Counted from the first letter of the stretch, positions 6,201-14,873 are shown. The stretch is 15,013 nucleotides of DNA from a bacterium (GCA_035528375.1 DATKYS010000054.1:1-15013); one strand, 5' to 3'. Translations and numbers: made by a program. Notes: generated by a model not told the origin, from the letters alone.

Positions 6201-7363
6201 ATGGTCCCCATTGGCTCGAGCTCTCAATCGCCGTCAGGGGCGACCCGAAGGCACCCGAAGGCCGCCTGATCGTCACCTCCCGCGACGTGACCGTGCGTGT
6301 GAATGCCGAAAAGGCGCTGCGGCTCTCCGAGGAGCAGTACCGCTTCCTCTTCGAGGGCTCGACCACCCTCAACCTCATCATCGGCGTGGACGGCACCCTC
6401 CTGGATTCCAACATCTCCCTCCTGAAGGAGTTCGGCTACACCCGCGAGGAGGTCCGGGGGAGAAACGCGATGGAGTTCGTGGTCGAAAAGGACCGGGAGC
6501 TCATCGCCGGTCTTTTGGATAAATCCAACCGGGGCGAGGACACACCGGAGATAGACGTCGGCATCATCGCCAAGGACGGCTCCGTACGCACCATCCTCTT
6601 CTCCCGGGGGAACGTGGTCCTCACCGAGCACGACCAGCCGGTGACCATCGTCGTCACCGGGATAGACATCACCGAGCGCAACAAGTCCGTGGAGCAGATA
6701 AAGAACGCCCTCCAGGAGAAGGAGGTCCTGCTGAAGGAAATCCACCATCGGGTGAAGAACAACCTGCAGATAATCTCGAGCCTGTTGAACCTGGAAGCCG
6801 GAAAGACGCAGGACGAGAAGGTGTTGGACATCATCTCGACCAGCCAGAACCGGATAAAATCCATGGCGCTCATCCACGAGAAGCTCTACCAGTCGAAAGA
6901 GCTCTCGCGGGTAGACTTCCCCGGTTACATCAGCAGCCTGCTCGACTCTCTCCTCCTCACCTACACCGACGACTCGCGGTTCGTCACCCCTCGGCTCGAC
7001 CTCTCTCCCCTGTACCTGGACATCAGCACGGCCATCCCACTGGCCCTCATCATCAACGAGCTCGTCTCAAACTCACTGGAGCACGCATTCCCCGACGAGC
7101 GCAAGGGCATCATTTCAATCGGATTGAAGGGCGCGGGGAACGGCGACTACACGCTTTTGGTGGCCGACGACGGGGTGGGCATCTCGGACGATCTTGACTT
7201 GGAAAACACGAAAACCTTAGGGTTACAGTTGGTAAATATGCTCACCCAGCAGATAGGCGCCGTCATCGAGATGGACAGGGGTATGCAACCGAATGGAAGG
7301 AAGGGTGCGGAGTTCAGAATAACCTTCTCGGAAAAAACGCCCCAGGTGGCTCATGAAGCGTAG
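3287..7363 (+). CDS. Soluble multi-PAS sensor histidine kinase with N-terminal pseudo-receiver (HisKA_2 core)
   Basis: This 1358-residue sensor kinase has no membrane segment and should act in the cytoplasm. Residues 1-112 resemble a receiver: Asp9-Asp10, Asp53 and Lys92-Pro93 are kept, but the switch Thr is replaced (ILQDEE) and the central part is shortened, so it is probably degenerate. Eight PAS domains follow at about 133-256, 258-383, 385-508, 514-638, 642-765, 768-888, 892-1014 and 1017-1135, most ending in a typical D(I/V)T coiled linker. PAS3 carries Cys430, Cys441 and Cys445. The catalytic core is HisKA_2-type: EIHHRVKNNLQ with likely phospho-acceptor His1154, N-box INELVSN (from 1256), DDGVGI (1294-1299) and TLGLQLV (1310-1316). 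No output receiver is attached. GGGAG seven bases upstream supports the start. Its end overlaps the next gene by 11 nt, indicating translational coupling. Ligands cannot be read from the sequence. Confidence 0.93.
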   Translation: MARVLLATDDGKLAEELKVLLEDFGHAFAGVVPADGNLLESALSRAAEVLLYDATGENGSRPIVIPGVPVLILQDEEGPTDPDHPNPYRLVKPLDRLELKYKLECAAYNVADTTMTPPSLSRDGEADLPDDWFRSLYEYAPDAYYIMDLSGIFVDGNLAAEEITGYKREELVGRNFIKAKLIPVGQIPMAVRLYQQNKKGKSTGPDEFVFRRKSGKQVPIEIRTYPILTGGRHLVLGIARDISKRKQAEEGLLASEARFRSMFELSPESLTLLDRTGRVITTNSKVYEWLGFKPEEIIGKRLSSLPILTKTGLLKVLQQFRKRIKGLDVPPYEAEFHHKDGGKIFGRISANPIQDEKGEISSVLVLISDVTAERRAKEELRASRDLLDRILNGMYDSVAVIGPDYRIREVNDSFLRTYGGSREKAIGKTCHKVTLGQDEPCPESCHLEKVFKTGKPKTFEHMHRNARGRKRSIEISLFPLQNAEGKVEGVVEMEHDVTLQKKVEKALREERDRAQTYLDIAGTIILALDAQGTVTLINQKGCEVLGYPEAEIVGKNWIENFIPDWTQERANYTFNRLLAGEVDPLRYVENYLMTSAGKMRLIAWNNTVLTDETGGIVGTLSSGEDITERRLAETALKESEEKFRNFFDNAPAYCYMVSSEGVILDVNGAALSTLGYEKGELVGAPLRRIYAPESHDKMKRLLTQWKETGTLQNEEMIIQTKGGDKRHVLLSATTILGRDGKPIHSISVQRDITDRRRAEIALRESEEKYRNLVERANDGIVIIQDKNFKYVNPRTAELLGYTKEEMLNTPFVDYIEDGERKKVFTTYRSRMGGENPPPVYETVMLHKEGRRVMMEVNAGLIMYGGKPADLVFLHDVTKSKEAEDALRDSEAKLKATLDSLPDLLFEVDHRGKIYDFRTPDASTLYVAPENFIGKTVDQVIPPEAARIIMDALAQAVEKGSHHGAVYVLNMPDGPHWLELSIAVRGDPKAPEGRLIVTSRDVTVRVNAEKALRLSEEQYRFLFEGSTTLNLIIGVDGTLLDSNISLLKEFGYTREEVRGRNAMEFVVEKDRELIAGLLDKSNRGEDTPEIDVGIIAKDGSVRTILFSRGNVVLTEHDQPVTIVVTGIDITERNKSVEQIKNALQEKEVLLKEIHHRVKNNLQIISSLLNLEAGKTQDEKVLDIISTSQNRIKSMALIHEKLYQSKELSRVDFPGYISSLLDSLLLTYTDDSRFVTPRLDLSPLYLDISTAIPLALIINELVSNSLEHAFPDERKGIISIGLKGAGNGDYTLLVADDGVGISDDLDLENTKTLGLQLVNMLTQQIGAVIEMDRGMQPNGRKGAEFRITFSEKTPQVAHEA

Positions 7364-10142
7364 GCCCCACTTCATCCTCCTCATCGTGCTCACGGGACTC
7401 GCCGTCTGGGTTCTGGACGCCCTGTTCGATTCGCTGTTCCTCGGAAAACCGCTCGCGGACGCCCTGTTCCTCGACTTGTCCGGTTACGAAATCTTCCACC
7501 GACTCGCTGTGTGGCTCTGCTTCTCCGCCCTGTTGTTCCTCCTCAAAAGACTCCTGGAGCGCGGGGGGAAGACGCGGACTGCCCTCAGTGAATCGGAGGA
7601 AATTTACCGCACCTTCGTCGAGAGCACGAACGACGGCGTCGCCATCATTCAGGATTTAATTCTCAGGTACGTCAACCCGAGCCTGGCGAAGATGCTCCGG
7701 CGCACCGCGGAGAAGATGATCGGGACCCGGGCGGCGGATTACGTCCCGGAGTCCGAACTGCCCCGGTTCCTCGAGATGTTTAAAAAACGAATGGCCGGCG
7801 GCGAAGCCCCCCGGCTCTTCGAGAGCGTCCTTGAGCGAAAAGACGGCGAGCCGGTCCACGTCGAGGTCAGCGTGGAGGTGGTCAACTACGAGGGCAAACC
7901 CGCCGACATGGTTTTTTACCGCGACATTTCCGAACGCAAGAGGACCGAGGAGGAGCTCGTAGAATCGGAAAAGAGATACCGCTTCCTGGTGGAGAACACC
8001 CAGGACCTTTTTTACCGAGTCAACCTGGAGGATAAAAGCTACGCCTATCTGAGCCCGGCGTTGGAGAAAATCCTCGGCTACACCACCGAAGAGTTCATCG
8101 AGATGGCGAAAACCGGCGAGTTGATAAAAAGGATTCACCCCGACGACATGCCGATGCTGCTGGCGGATGCTGAAAAGCTGTGGGACAACGGGCGCGGGGC
8201 GCTGGAAAATCCGGTCATCGAGTACCGCCTGCGCCACAAAGACGGCGCGTATCGCTGGCTGTCCGATGCGCGTCGAGTCATTTTTAACGAGACGGGGAAA
8301 GCCACCGCCATCGTGTGGATGTCCCGCGACATCTCCGAAAGGAAGAGGGTCGAGGAGGAACTGAAAAAAACCGAGGAGCGCTTCAAGGCCGTTTTCGACA
8401 ACTCAATCATCGGACTCTACCGGACCACGCCCGACGGAAAAATCCTCATGGGTAACCCGGCCCTGGTGAAGATGCTCGACTACGGTTCCTTCGAGGAACT
8501 GACCCGGCGGAACCTGGAGGAGAATGGGTACGCGCCCCGGTATTCGCGCTCGACCTTCAAGGAGCGCATCGAGCGGGACGGGGTGGTCGTCGGTCTGGAA
8601 TCCGTCTGGCTCAAACGCGACGGCACACCGTTCCACATCCGGGAGAGCGCGAGGGCGGTGCGGGACGCCGACGGCAAGACCCTCTTCTACGAGGGAACAG
8701 TGGAGGACATCACCGATAAAAAACGGGCCGAGGAGGAACTGAAGAAAAGCGAGCTGAGCTACAAGAGCCTCGTCAACAGCGCCGGGGTCGGCATCGCCAC
8801 CACCGACGTCCGCGGCAGATTCACCATGGTCAACGAGCGACTCTGCAATATGTACGGCTACACGGAAGAAGAGCTCCTGGGCACACCATTCGCGGATTAC
8901 CTACATCCGGAGGATAAAAAGCACTTCCTAAAAATATTCTTCAACGCCTTGAAGCAGCCGGAAAATAAGCCTCAAATCGAGTTCAGGGGCATCCGCAAAG
9001 ACGGCCGCACCGTGCACTGCTTCTCCTGCCCGACGCTCACCCTCTTCGGTGGCGAAATCATCCGGTTCAACGCCATCGTCATGGACATTTCCGAGATGAA
9101 AATGGCCGAAGCGGCTTTGCGGGCGTCCGAGGAACGGTACCGGACCTTCACCGAGGAGGCCCAGATCGGAGTGTACATCTACGACAACGGGCGGCTCCTG
9201 TTCGCGAACCCGGCTATGGAGCGTATAACGGGCTATACCAAAGCGGAGCTCCTCGCCGGGGACACCAAGCGGATGGAGGTGCCCGACGAGCAGAAAACCG
9301 AGGAAATCCGGGAGGAAATCCGCCAACAGAAAGACGAGAACATACACCACTACAACATGCACCTTATGCGCAAGGACGGCACAATCGCCATCCTGGAGTT
9401 TCGGACCCACCCCATCGTCTTCGAGGAGCGCACCGTCACCTTCGGCACCTGCATAGACATCACCGAAACGAAGAGGAACGAGGAGAAACTCAGGGAGGTC
9501 ATCGCGGAAAAGGAGGTCCTCCTGAGGGAGATTCACCACCGGGTGACGAACAACCTCCAGATTATCTCCAGCCTCCTGTACCTCGGTTCGGAAGATTTGA
9601 CGGAGTCGGACGCCATCGCGGCGTTCCGGGAGAGCCAGAACCGGATAAAGATAATGGCCCACATACACGAGATGCTCTACCAGTCACAAAACACGGGGAG
9701 CATCTATCTGCCGGTTTACCTGGCGGACATCGTGAGCTCCATCTTCAGCTCCTACTCGACCAATCTGGGCGACCTCGACTACGAGCTTGACATTGACGAC
9801 GTAGACCTCGGCATTGACACCGCCATCCCGCTGGGGCTTTGCGTCAACGAGCTGGTGGCGAACTCCATCGAGCACGCCTTCCCCGACGGTAAGGGTCGGG
9901 TCAGCATCAGCGTGAAAAAGGTCGGCGACGGCCGCCTCAGCTTACGCATCGCGGACTCGGGCATCGGCATCCCCGAAGGGACCGACATCGGCAAGACCAA
10001 GTCATTGGGGCTGCAGTTGGTGAGAATGATGGTTGAGCAGTTACAGGGGGAACTGGAGTTGCGCCGAAAGGACCCCACGGCATTCACCATCACCTTTTCC
10101 CATGGGGGCCCATCCACGCGGGGGGCCCATCTACCCGGTTGA
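7353..10142 (+). CDS. Membrane-anchored five-PAS sensor histidine kinase (HisKA_2 core)
   Basis: The 929-residue product starts with two probable membrane helices (about 7-28 and 50-66) joined by a loop of about 20 residues, so nearly all of the protein faces the cytoplasm. Five PAS domains follow at about 84-206, 208-341, 343-465, 468-592 and 595-710. The second has the PAS_3 look (HPDDMPML, YRLRHKDGAYRWL). A HisKA_2 core follows: EIHHRVTNNLQ with likely His729, N-box VNELVANS (831-838), DSGIGIP (868-874) and SLGLQLV (884-890). The usual Lys after the phospho-His (HRVKNN) is Thr here. PAS1 is visibly similar to PAS6 of the preceding kinase, suggesting duplication. AGGTGG lies just before the ATG, inside the end of the upstream gene. 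No receiver is attached; the receiver of the next protein is the likely partner. Confidence 0.93.
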   Translation: MKRRPHFILLIVLTGLAVWVLDALFDSLFLGKPLADALFLDLSGYEIFHRLAVWLCFSALLFLLKRLLERGGKTRTALSESEEIYRTFVESTNDGVAIIQDLILRYVNPSLAKMLRRTAEKMIGTRAADYVPESELPRFLEMFKKRMAGGEAPRLFESVLERKDGEPVHVEVSVEVVNYEGKPADMVFYRDISERKRTEEELVESEKRYRFLVENTQDLFYRVNLEDKSYAYLSPALEKILGYTTEEFIEMAKTGELIKRIHPDDMPMLLADAEKLWDNGRGALENPVIEYRLRHKDGAYRWLSDARRVIFNETGKATAIVWMSRDISERKRVEEELKKTEERFKAVFDNSIIGLYRTTPDGKILMGNPALVKMLDYGSFEELTRRNLEENGYAPRYSRSTFKERIERDGVVVGLESVWLKRDGTPFHIRESARAVRDADGKTLFYEGTVEDITDKKRAEEELKKSELSYKSLVNSAGVGIATTDVRGRFTMVNERLCNMYGYTEEELLGTPFADYLHPEDKKHFLKIFFNALKQPENKPQIEFRGIRKDGRTVHCFSCPTLTLFGGEIIRFNAIVMDISEMKMAEAALRASEERYRTFTEEAQIGVYIYDNGRLLFANPAMERITGYTKAELLAGDTKRMEVPDEQKTEEIREEIRQQKDENIHHYNMHLMRKDGTIAILEFRTHPIVFEERTVTFGTCIDITETKRNEEKLREVIAEKEVLLREIHHRVTNNLQIISSLLYLGSEDLTESDAIAAFRESQNRIKIMAHIHEMLYQSQNTGSIYLPVYLADIVSSIFSSYSTNLGDLDYELDIDDVDLGIDTAIPLGLCVNELVANSIEHAFPDGKGRVSISVKKVGDGRLSLRIADSGIGIPEGTDIGKTKSLGLQLVRMMVEQLQGELELRRKDPTAFTITFSHGGPSTRGAHLPG

Positions 10143-10156
10143 GGGGGATAGATCCC

Positions 10157-13100
10157 ATGCCAAGTACGAGTCAGAGGGAAACCGAGCCCAAAGGGGAAAA
10201 AGTGAAAGTGCTGGTCGTCGAGGACGAGATGATCGTCGCCCGGGACATCGAGAACCGGTTGAACAACCTCGGGTACACGGTCGTCGGCCTGGCGTCCACC
10301 GGTGAAGAGGCGGTCCGGACCGCCATCGGCGCCATCCCCGATCTTGTGCTCATGGACATCATGCTGAAAGGGGAGATGGACGGCATCCAAGCGGCGGAGA
10401 GGATAAACCGCGAGCTGGACATCCCGGTCGTCTACCTGACGGCCTACGCCGACGAGACGACGCTGGAGCGGGCGAAGATAACCGGTCCCTTCGGCTACAT
10501 CGTCAAGCCTTTCGAGCAGCGCGGTCTGCACACGACCATCGAAACGGCGCTCTACAAACACGAGCTGGAGAAGAAACTGAAGGTCTCCGAGCAGCGCTAC
10601 CGCACGCTCCAGGAGAACCTGCCCATCGGCATCTTCCGGGCGACGCCCGACGGTAGGCTCATCTCCGTGAACCCGGCCATGGTGCAAATGTTCGGGCGTA
10701 CTTCCGCGGACGAGCTCATGGGAATGCGGGTCAACGATTTGTACGCAAGTCAGGCGCACAGACTGGAGCTGAGGAAAGGGCTCCGCATCTCGGGGGTGGT
10801 CACCAACTTCGAGGCCGAGCTCCTGCGCAATGGGGGGGAGAGATTCTGGGCCTCCCTCAACGTCCGAGCCGTCCAGGACGACACGGGGAGAATCCTCTAC
10901 CACGACGGCACGATGCGGGATGTCACGGCGATCAAACGCGCCGAAGAACGCGAGAAGGAGTATCTCCGCGACCTCGCTTTTCTCTCGAAGACGGCGATGG
11001 AGTTCGTGGCTCAGACGCCGGGGGAGAACCTTTACGACTACGTGGCCGAGAAGGTACGGGAGATAGTGCCGGGCTCCCTGGTAGTCGCCGTCACCTCCCT
11101 CGACTTGAAAGATGGCGTTTTCACCCTCCACGCGGTCGCCGGTCTCGGGAAACGCCTGGGCGGCATCCTGAAGGTGCTGGGGCAGGACCCCATCGGGTGG
11201 GAGATACCCTTCACCGATGAAATCGGCGACGTGATGAAAAAGGGCCGCCTGCGCCACATCTCGGCCGAATACGACCGGCACTCGGGGGGAGCGATTTCGA
11301 AGAGCACGGCCGGAGCCCTGCGGAAACTCATGGGAGCAGGCCAAACTTACCTCATGGGCCTCCTCAAGCAGAACACTCTCCTCGGCTCCGTGGTCATCTT
11401 GATGAAGAAGGGGCAAAGAATAACCAACCGGGACATGGTGGAGGCGTTCATCAACCAGGCCGCCGTGGCCTTTATGCGCCAGCGGGCGGAACAGGCGCAA
11501 CACGAGAGCGAAAAGCGCTACCGTCAGCTCTTCCACTACATGAGCATCGGGATTTCCATCCTCGAGGCGGTCGAGGGCGGGAAGGATTTCATTTTCAAGG
11601 ACTTCAACCGAGCGGCCGAGAAGATCAACCGGCTCGAGACAGAGCGTGTCATCGGGGCCAGGATCACCGAAGTATTTCCCGGACTGAAGGATACCGGAAT
11701 CCTCGATGTAATAAAGAAGGTCTGGCGGAAGGGGGGCTCCGAATATCTGCCCGCCTGGCTCTACAAAGATGAGCGCATCTCCGGTTGGCGGGAGAGTTAC
11801 ATCTACAAACTCCCCTCCGGCGAGATAGTCAACGCGTACCAGGACGTCACGGACAAGATACTGGCCGAAGAGGCGCTCAAGAATTCCGAGGAGCGCCACC
11901 GCTCCGTGGTCGAGAACGCCCGGGACGCCATCGTCACCATTGACGATGAAGGTCTCATCTCTTTCTGGAACCGGGCCGCCGAGATGATGTTCGGCTACAC
12001 GGAGGACGAAATCGTGGGCCGATCCCTGACCCAAATAATCCCGAACCGGTTCCAGAACGGCTTCAAGGAAGGCATCCAGGGGTTGAAGACCACGAAGGCC
12101 ACCCTCCTCTCCGGTCAACACCGACCGGTTTCCGCCATGCACAAGGACGGTCACGAATTTTCCGTCGAAATTTCCGTCAAGGGCTGGAAGCAAGGCTCGA
12201 GGCAGTTCTACACGAGCATCATCCGCGACGTCACCGAGCGCATCCGTATGGAGGTGGCGATACTCACCGCCAAACAAGAATGGGAGCGCACCTTCGACAC
12301 CGTGCCCGACATGATTGCCATCCTGGACACGACCGGACGGGTCATCCGGGCCAACCTGTCCCTGGCCGCGCGGCTTTCCATAAACGTCAAAGAACTAATC
12401 GGAAAGCACTTCTACGACGTGCTCTACGGAACGCCGGAACCGCCCGTGGAGTACATGCTGCCGGAGACCTGGGGCTCGGGCGAGAGTTTTTCCCGAGAGC
12501 TTCATCTGGCGCACCTCGACGGAGACTTCTCCCTTACGCTCACGCCGCGCTACGACCCGTCCAACCAGCTCGTCGGGGCCGTCTTCGTCGGTCGCGACAT
12601 CACCGTCCATCGGCGCGCCGATGAGGCCCTCCGGCGTCAGGCCATGATCAACCAGGCCGAGCACATCTTCAGCTCCATCCGCCACGAGATGGGAAACGCC
12701 CTCAACACGCTGAAAACCACGCTTTCCGTCCTCTGGAAGAACTACCTGAACTTCGACCCCGAAAAGAGGGAAACCTATTTCATACGCTGCCTGGACACCT
12801 TCAAGGTGGCCGAGCGGCTGCTCGGCGTGCTGAAGGAGTACCAGAAGTTCGACAAGCTGGAGCTCAACCCGATCTACCTGGACCGGTTCCTCCAGGAGAA
12901 ATCAGGCCTGTTCGTGGACCTGGCGCGTCACTCCGACGTGGACTGCGAGGTGGACATGTCCTTCTCCGACGTGCGGATCAACGTGGACAGGGACGCCCTG
13001 ATCCAGGTTCTCTTGAACGTCGTGGACAATGCCATAGCCGCCACCCGCAACGCGAAAAACCCCCTCGTCTCCATCGGTTGCCGGCCGCTGTACATGCGCC

Positions 13101-13357
13101 CGAAGGGGAACGACTGGGCCGTCATCACCGTGGCCGACAACGGGCGCGGGATTCCGGAAGACGAGCTGACGAAGGTCTTCACCCCGCTCTTCACCACCAA
13201 ACCGGAGGGGTCGGGCCTGGGGATGGCCATCGTCCAGAAGAGGATGATGCAGATGGGCGGCGAGGCGAAGATCCAGAGCAAACCCAACCAGGGGACGACC
13301 GTGGAGCTGTGGCTCCCCCTCTACTCGGGGGAGAAGGCCACGAAGCTCCCCGTTTGA
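10157..13357 (+). CDS. Hybrid signalling protein: receiver, PAS, GAF, three PAS, NtrB-like kinase core
   Basis: The 1066-residue product opens with an intact receiver (15-135): Glu22-Asp23, Asp67 in LMDIML, Thr95, Lys117-Pro118. PAS1 spans about 145-265. A GAF-like region follows (about 267-445), then PAS2 (453-572), PAS3 (577-698) and PAS4 (705-825). The kinase core has SSIRHEMGNALNTL with likely phospho-acceptor His843, N-box LLNVVDNAI (952-960), ADNGRGIP (993-1000) and EGSGLGMAI (1017-1025), resembling NtrB-type kinases rather than the HisKA_2 type of the two genes upstream. The receiver could accept phosphate from those two, and the C-terminal core could phosphorylate the NtrC-like regulator next door. 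The ATG at 10157 is preferred because GAGGGGG lies nine bases upstream; a TTG at 10139 would add six residues. PAS4 resembles the cysteine PAS of the first kinase but lacks its cysteines. Confidence 0.92.
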   Translation: MPSTSQRETEPKGEKVKVLVVEDEMIVARDIENRLNNLGYTVVGLASTGEEAVRTAIGAIPDLVLMDIMLKGEMDGIQAAERINRELDIPVVYLTAYADETTLERAKITGPFGYIVKPFEQRGLHTTIETALYKHELEKKLKVSEQRYRTLQENLPIGIFRATPDGRLISVNPAMVQMFGRTSADELMGMRVNDLYASQAHRLELRKGLRISGVVTNFEAELLRNGGERFWASLNVRAVQDDTGRILYHDGTMRDVTAIKRAEEREKEYLRDLAFLSKTAMEFVAQTPGENLYDYVAEKVREIVPGSLVVAVTSLDLKDGVFTLHAVAGLGKRLGGILKVLGQDPIGWEIPFTDEIGDVMKKGRLRHISAEYDRHSGGAISKSTAGALRKLMGAGQTYLMGLLKQNTLLGSVVILMKKGQRITNRDMVEAFINQAAVAFMRQRAEQAQHESEKRYRQLFHYMSIGISILEAVEGGKDFIFKDFNRAAEKINRLETERVIGARITEVFPGLKDTGILDVIKKVWRKGGSEYLPAWLYKDERISGWRESYIYKLPSGEIVNAYQDVTDKILAEEALKNSEERHRSVVENARDAIVTIDDEGLISFWNRAAEMMFGYTEDEIVGRSLTQIIPNRFQNGFKEGIQGLKTTKATLLSGQHRPVSAMHKDGHEFSVEISVKGWKQGSRQFYTSIIRDVTERIRMEVAILTAKQEWERTFDTVPDMIAILDTTGRVIRANLSLAARLSINVKELIGKHFYDVLYGTPEPPVEYMLPETWGSGESFSRELHLAHLDGDFSLTLTPRYDPSNQLVGAVFVGRDITVHRRADEALRRQAMINQAEHIFSSIRHEMGNALNTLKTTLSVLWKNYLNFDPEKRETYFIRCLDTFKVAERLLGVLKEYQKFDKLELNPIYLDRFLQEKSGLFVDLARHSDVDCEVDMSFSDVRINVDRDALIQVLLNVVDNAIAATRNAKNPLVSIGCRPLYMRPKGNDWAVITVADNGRGIPEDELTKVFTPLFTTKPEGSGLGMAIVQKRMMQMGGEAKIQSKPNQGTTVELWLPLYSGEKATKLPV

Positions 13358-13375
13358 CGTTTATCAATCCAACAT

Positions 13376-13391
13376 CGGTCCCCCGGGACCG
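13376..13391 (+). repeat. Hairpin in the gap between the hybrid kinase and the NtrC-like gene
   Basis: Arms CGGTCCC (13376-13382) and GGGACCG (13385-13391) face each other in the only sizeable gap (50 nt) inside the operon, six bases before the GAGGTGG ribosome site of the activator gene. No T-run follows, so it is not a terminator. It might set relative expression by RNA processing or be a protein site. Confidence 0.4.
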
Positions 13392-13407
13392 CGTTTGAGG
13401 TGGCACG

Positions 13408-14760
13408 ATGAAGCTGCGCCCAAAAGTTCTTCTCGTTGACGACGATTTAGGTTTCTGCGAAACGGCCTGCGACGGTCTTCTGCAAGAAGGCTACGACGCC
13501 CGCTTCGCCAACACGGGGAGCGAGGGGGTTGAGCTATTCAACACCTGGCACCCCGACGTCGTTCTCCTGGACCAGATTCTGCCCGACACGAACGGGCTGG
13601 AGCTCTCCCGCCAGTTCATCCAAACCGACCCCGGGGTGAAGATCATCTTCATCACGGCGTACGGCTCCATCTCCGACGCCGTCGAGGCGGTGAAGACCGG
13701 GGCCTACGACTACCTGACCAAGCCGCTGGAGATGGAGGAATTCTACCTCTCCGTGGCAAAGGCCTTCGAGCTCATCGAGCTGGAACGGCAGCAGCAGATA
13801 CGCAGCTTCCAACTCTCCCACACTCCCGCCAACGATCAACTCACGGGCAACTCGCCCGCCCTGCGGCGCATTGACCGCCTGGTTTCCCTGGCCGCCCAAA
13901 GCGATTCCACCCTTTTAATCACCGGCGAGACCGGGGTGGGGAAAGGGGTGGTGGCGCGGGCCATCCACCGCTTGAGCGACCGCGGCGAGGAGCTGCTCAC
14001 GCTCAACTGCTCGGCGATTCCCGAGACCCTCATCGAGAGTGAGCTCTTCGGCCACGAGAAGGGCGCCTTTACCGGTGCGGCCAACCGCCGCAAGGGCGTC
14101 TTCGAGCTGGCCACGGGGGGCAGCCTGCTCCTGGACGAGATAGCCGAGATGCCCATCCGCCTACAGAGCAAACTCCTAACCGTGCTGGAGGATAGAAAAA
14201 TCCGCCGACTGGGCGGTTCCGTCGAAATTCCACTGAACGTGAGGGTCATCGCAACGACGAACCGCAACCTGGTCGAGGAGATAAAGCAGGGCCGTTTCCG
14301 GGAGGACCTCTACTACCGCCTGGCGGTCATCACCATCCACGTTCCGCCGCTGCGCGAGCGCCCCCAGGACATCCGGCCGCTCTGTCGCAACCTCCTGCAC
14401 CGGTTGACGGACGGCGCCTACACCGACCTGCCCCCGGAGCAGTTGCAGGTCCTGGAGGCTTACCACTGGCCGGGAAACGTGCGCGAGCTGCGTAACGTGC
14501 TGGAGAGGGCGCTGATCCTAGCCGGCGGCGGAGAACCGGACCCCGCGGTGCTGATAGAGCTCGTCGCGGCGAAGGCCCCCGCCATGATGAAGGACGACGA
14601 AAAGCCGATCCGCCCCCTGGAACTGGTGGAGCGGGAGCACATCGAGCGCGCCCTGTCCCTCTGCGGGGACAACAAGACCAAGGCGGCGAAGATACTGGGG
14701 ATATCCCTCTCCACCCTGCGGCGCCGCCTGAGCGACTACGACGGTTCCAACGGCCCATAG
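13408..14760 (+). CDS. NtrC-family sigma-54-dependent response regulator
   Basis: This 450-residue protein should bind upstream of sigma-54 promoters and use ATP to open the closed polymerase complex. The receiver (1-122) has Asp11-Asp12, phospho-acceptor Asp55, Thr83 and Lys105-Pro106. The AAA+ domain (about 144-375) shows Walker A GETGVGKG (173-180), the sigma-54 contact loop GAFTGA (219-224), Walker B LLLDE (240-244) and RFREDLYYRL with the arginine fingers (297-306), then WPGNVREL (354-361). The C-terminus is a Fis-type helix-turn-helix (about 405-443, NKTKAAKILGISLSTLRRRL). All parts needed for function are intact. Length is typical of the family. The GAGGTGG site (13397-13403) sets the start. 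It ends the kinase operon, just before a terminator. The two sigma-54 promoters at 2403-2418 and 2704-2719 are natural candidate targets, which is inference. Confidence 0.96.
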   Translation: MKLRPKVLLVDDDLGFCETACDGLLQEGYDARFANTGSEGVELFNTWHPDVVLLDQILPDTNGLELSRQFIQTDPGVKIIFITAYGSISDAVEAVKTGAYDYLTKPLEMEEFYLSVAKAFELIELERQQQIRSFQLSHTPANDQLTGNSPALRRIDRLVSLAAQSDSTLLITGETGVGKGVVARAIHRLSDRGEELLTLNCSAIPETLIESELFGHEKGAFTGAANRRKGVFELATGGSLLLDEIAEMPIRLQSKLLTVLEDRKIRRLGGSVEIPLNVRVIATTNRNLVEEIKQGRFREDLYYRLAVITIHVPPLRERPQDIRPLCRNLLHRLTDGAYTDLPPEQLQVLEAYHWPGNVRELRNVLERALILAGGGEPDPAVLIELVAAKAPAMMKDDEKPIRPLELVEREHIERALSLCGDNKTKAAKILGISLSTLRRRLSDYDGSNGP

Positions 14761-14784
14761 ACGTGGAAAAAGCCGATACGGGAA

Positions 14785-14808
14785 GGCCGCCCTCGGGCGG
14801 CCCTTTTT
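14785..14808 (+). terminator. Intrinsic terminator of the signalling operon
   Basis: A 7-bp all-GC stem (GGCCGCC 14785-14791, GGCGGCC 14796-14802) with a CTCG loop, one further C, then five T residues. It begins 25 nt after the stop codon of the NtrC-like gene and ends the operon. Confidence 0.88.
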
Positions 14809-14844
14809 ATATTCCAGTTCCGGTATTTTTTATTCCGGTGGCCA

Positions 14845-14873
14845 TTGACGGCCTTAATTATTTGTGCTAAACA
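14845..14873 (+). promoter_or_regulatory. Sigma-70-like promoter of the exported-protein gene
   Basis: TTGACG (14845-14850), a 17-nt AT-rich spacer and TAAACA (14868-14873), preceded by a TGn extended -10 motif (14865-14867). It overlaps a small inverted repeat (CTAAA 14867-14871, TTTAG 14876-14880). It follows the operon terminator and points at the gene beginning at 14916. Confidence 0.42.

Noticed and set aside
10139-10156. TTG start for the hub protein overlapping the previous stop
   Set aside because: The ATG at 10157 has GAGGGGG at a good distance; nothing comparable precedes the TTG.
9779-12277. An 832-codon open frame on the minus strand
   Set aside because: It is fully antisense to the second and third kinase genes, whose PAS and kinase motifs are unmistakable; its product has no recognisable motif and is a side effect of strong third-position G/C bias.
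13401-13416. TGGCACG before the NtrC-like gene as a third sigma-54 promoter
   Set aside because: The -12 element is missing: the expected TTGC position reads AGCT, and the TGG is part of the ribosome site.
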